The notes under the pieces were generated by a model. The model was not told the origin of the DNA. It saw nothing but the letters and a program-made list of their open reading frames with translations, and did not search any database. This document shows, piece by piece, positions 5,136-5,584 of a stretch of 5,584 bases of DNA. The position numbers and the translations under genes are program-made. The DNA is from an uncultured Anaerotruncus sp. (GTDB lineage Bacteria; Bacillota; Clostridia; Oscillospirales; Ruminococcaceae), in NCBI RefSeq assembly GCF_902490045.1, contig NZ_CABUCJ010000142.1, positions 1-5,584 of the forward strand, given 5' to 3'. Numbering within the stretch: position 1 is the first letter of the stretch; each line of letters begins with the position of its first letter.

Positions 5136-5177
5136 CAAATAAAAACAGCCGGTCTTTTGACCGGCTGTTTTTATTTG
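5136..5177. terminator. Intrinsic terminator closing the XRE cluster
   Basis: A perfect 19-bp stem (5136-5154 with 5159-5177) has a TTTT loop, a GC-rich apex and A-rich/T-rich outer arms, so it can act in both directions. It starts 6 bases after the third regulator's stop codon. Its outer arm is shared with the tRNA terminator at 5305. Confidence 0.92.
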
Positions 5178-5304
5178 CACCAATGCGTTAAAATCACTGT
5201 TTTGATGGCTCAAAATTTCGGAGGGAGGGGCGTGTGTGGGGGAACCGTAGGTTCCTGCCGCACGTCGAGCGAGCAAAGCGAGCGGATAACCCCGCCGCAG
5301 CGGG
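5178..5304. other. Gene-free spacer with small hairpin and GCGAGC repeats
   Basis: No convincing gene lies in these 127 bases. They contain the inverted repeat GGAACC-GTA-GGTTCC (5241-5255) and a repetitive GAGCGAGCAAAGCGAGC stretch (about 5268-5284). The open frames crossing it run into tRNA genes and are not credible as protein. A GGAGGGAGGGG at 5219-5229 resembles a Shine-Dalgarno sequence, but no gene follows. Confidence 0.6.
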
Positions 5305-5352
5305 CGCTCCAAATAAAAAAGACGCCCGAAGGCGTCTTTTTTATTTGGAGCG
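5305..5352 (-). terminator. Intrinsic terminator of the tRNA operon
   Basis: A 22-bp perfect stem (5305-5326 with 5331-5352) has a short CGAA loop (TTCG on the minus strand). On the minus strand it is followed within the stem by TTTTTTATTT. It overlaps the last bases and the CCA of tRNA-Gly, so the hairpin competes with the folded tRNA 3' end. It could also stop plus-strand transcripts. Confidence 0.88.
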
Positions 5353-5421
5353 GGTTACGAGGCTCGAACTCGCTACCTCCACCTTGGCAAGGTGGCGCTC
5401 TGCCAAATGAGCTAAACCCGC
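5346..5421 (-). tRNA. tRNA-Gly (anticodon GCC)
   Basis: The gene is 76 bases with encoded CCA (5348-5346) and discriminator T (5349). The acceptor stem GCGGGTT/AACCCGC is fully paired. The T-loop GTTCGAGCC and D-arm TAGCTCA...GAGC are standard. The anticodon loop TTGCCAA gives GCC at 5388-5386, reading GGC/GGU codons. Confidence 0.96.
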
Positions 5422-5424
5422 GTT

Positions 5425-5500
<76 letters not shown>

Positions 5501-5529
5501 ATATTTGGCAAAGCGGAAAGGGAGAAAAA

Positions 5530-5584
5530 TGGCGACCCGGATGGGGCTCGAACCCACGACCTCTAGCGTGACAGGCTAGCGTTC
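5530..5584 (-). tRNA. tRNA-Asp (anticodon GTC), 5' part beyond window
   Basis: The 3' 55 bases are present, with encoded CCA (5532-5530) and discriminator G. The T-arm GGGTTCGAGCCCC is complete. The anticodon stem CTAGC/GCTAG carries the loop CTGTCAC, giving GTC at 5572-5570. The D-arm and 5' acceptor strand lie past the window edge. It is the first of the three tRNAs in the transcription direction seen here. Confidence 0.94.

Noticed and set aside
5346..5421. tRNA-Gly 3' end as attachment site for an integrated element
   Set aside because: The only second copy of its end found nearby is the short mirror arm of its own terminator. No direct repeat of the T-arm or acceptor exists elsewhere in the window, and no integrase is present.

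Overview
The window looks like a piece of chromosome from a GC-rich, Gram-positive anaerobe of the Clostridia (an Oscillospiraceae-like genome would fit). The reasons are strong GGGAGG-type ribosome binding sites with TTG/GTG starts, a corrinoid protein of the MtbC type, a G5-M23 cell wall peptidase, a collagen-like Gly-X-Y protein, tRNA genes with encoded CCA, and intrinsic terminators after most units. Genus cannot be named from the sequence.

Bases 1-2544, minus strand, very GC-rich: reading in the direction of transcription, a good sigma-A promoter (TTGAAA-N17-TATGAT, 2544-2516) drives a corrinoid (B12-binding) protein starting at TTG 2457. A double zinc-ribbon, single-pass membrane protein follows after 60 bases (1761-664) and a terminator (607-639). 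Next come a 60-residue protein of unknown function (544-362), a terminator (315-342), and the start of a collagen-like protein whose 3' end lies outside the window (228-1).

Bases 2545-3527, plus strand: a membrane-anchored M23 peptidase with a G5 domain. Its upstream region carries direct-repeat half-sites with an 11-base period. One pair (CGTAAA-N5-TGTAAA) is a near match to the WalR (YycF) cell-wall regulator box. A 19-bp bidirectional terminator (3534-3575) separates it from the convergent gene.

Bases 3604-5130: an AT-richer regulatory island. A small protein with a ribbon-helix-helix-like N-terminus (3960-3604, minus) is divergent from three consecutive plus-strand XRE-family HTH proteins (4116-4424, 4488-4814, 4870-5130). 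The 155-base divergent intergenic region holds a perfect 14-bp palindrome overlapping the minus-strand -10, and repeated TATAAT/ACGTCA boxes. This looks like an autoregulated switch. Its composition, gene content and position beside a tRNA cluster suggest acquired DNA or an element remnant, but no integrase or att pair is visible.

Bases 5178-5584: a short gene-free spacer, then three minus-strand tRNA genes in the transcription order Asp(GTC, truncated by the window edge), Phe(GAA), Gly(GCC), ending in a 22-bp terminator hairpin. No CRISPR array, transposase or complete mobile element is present.
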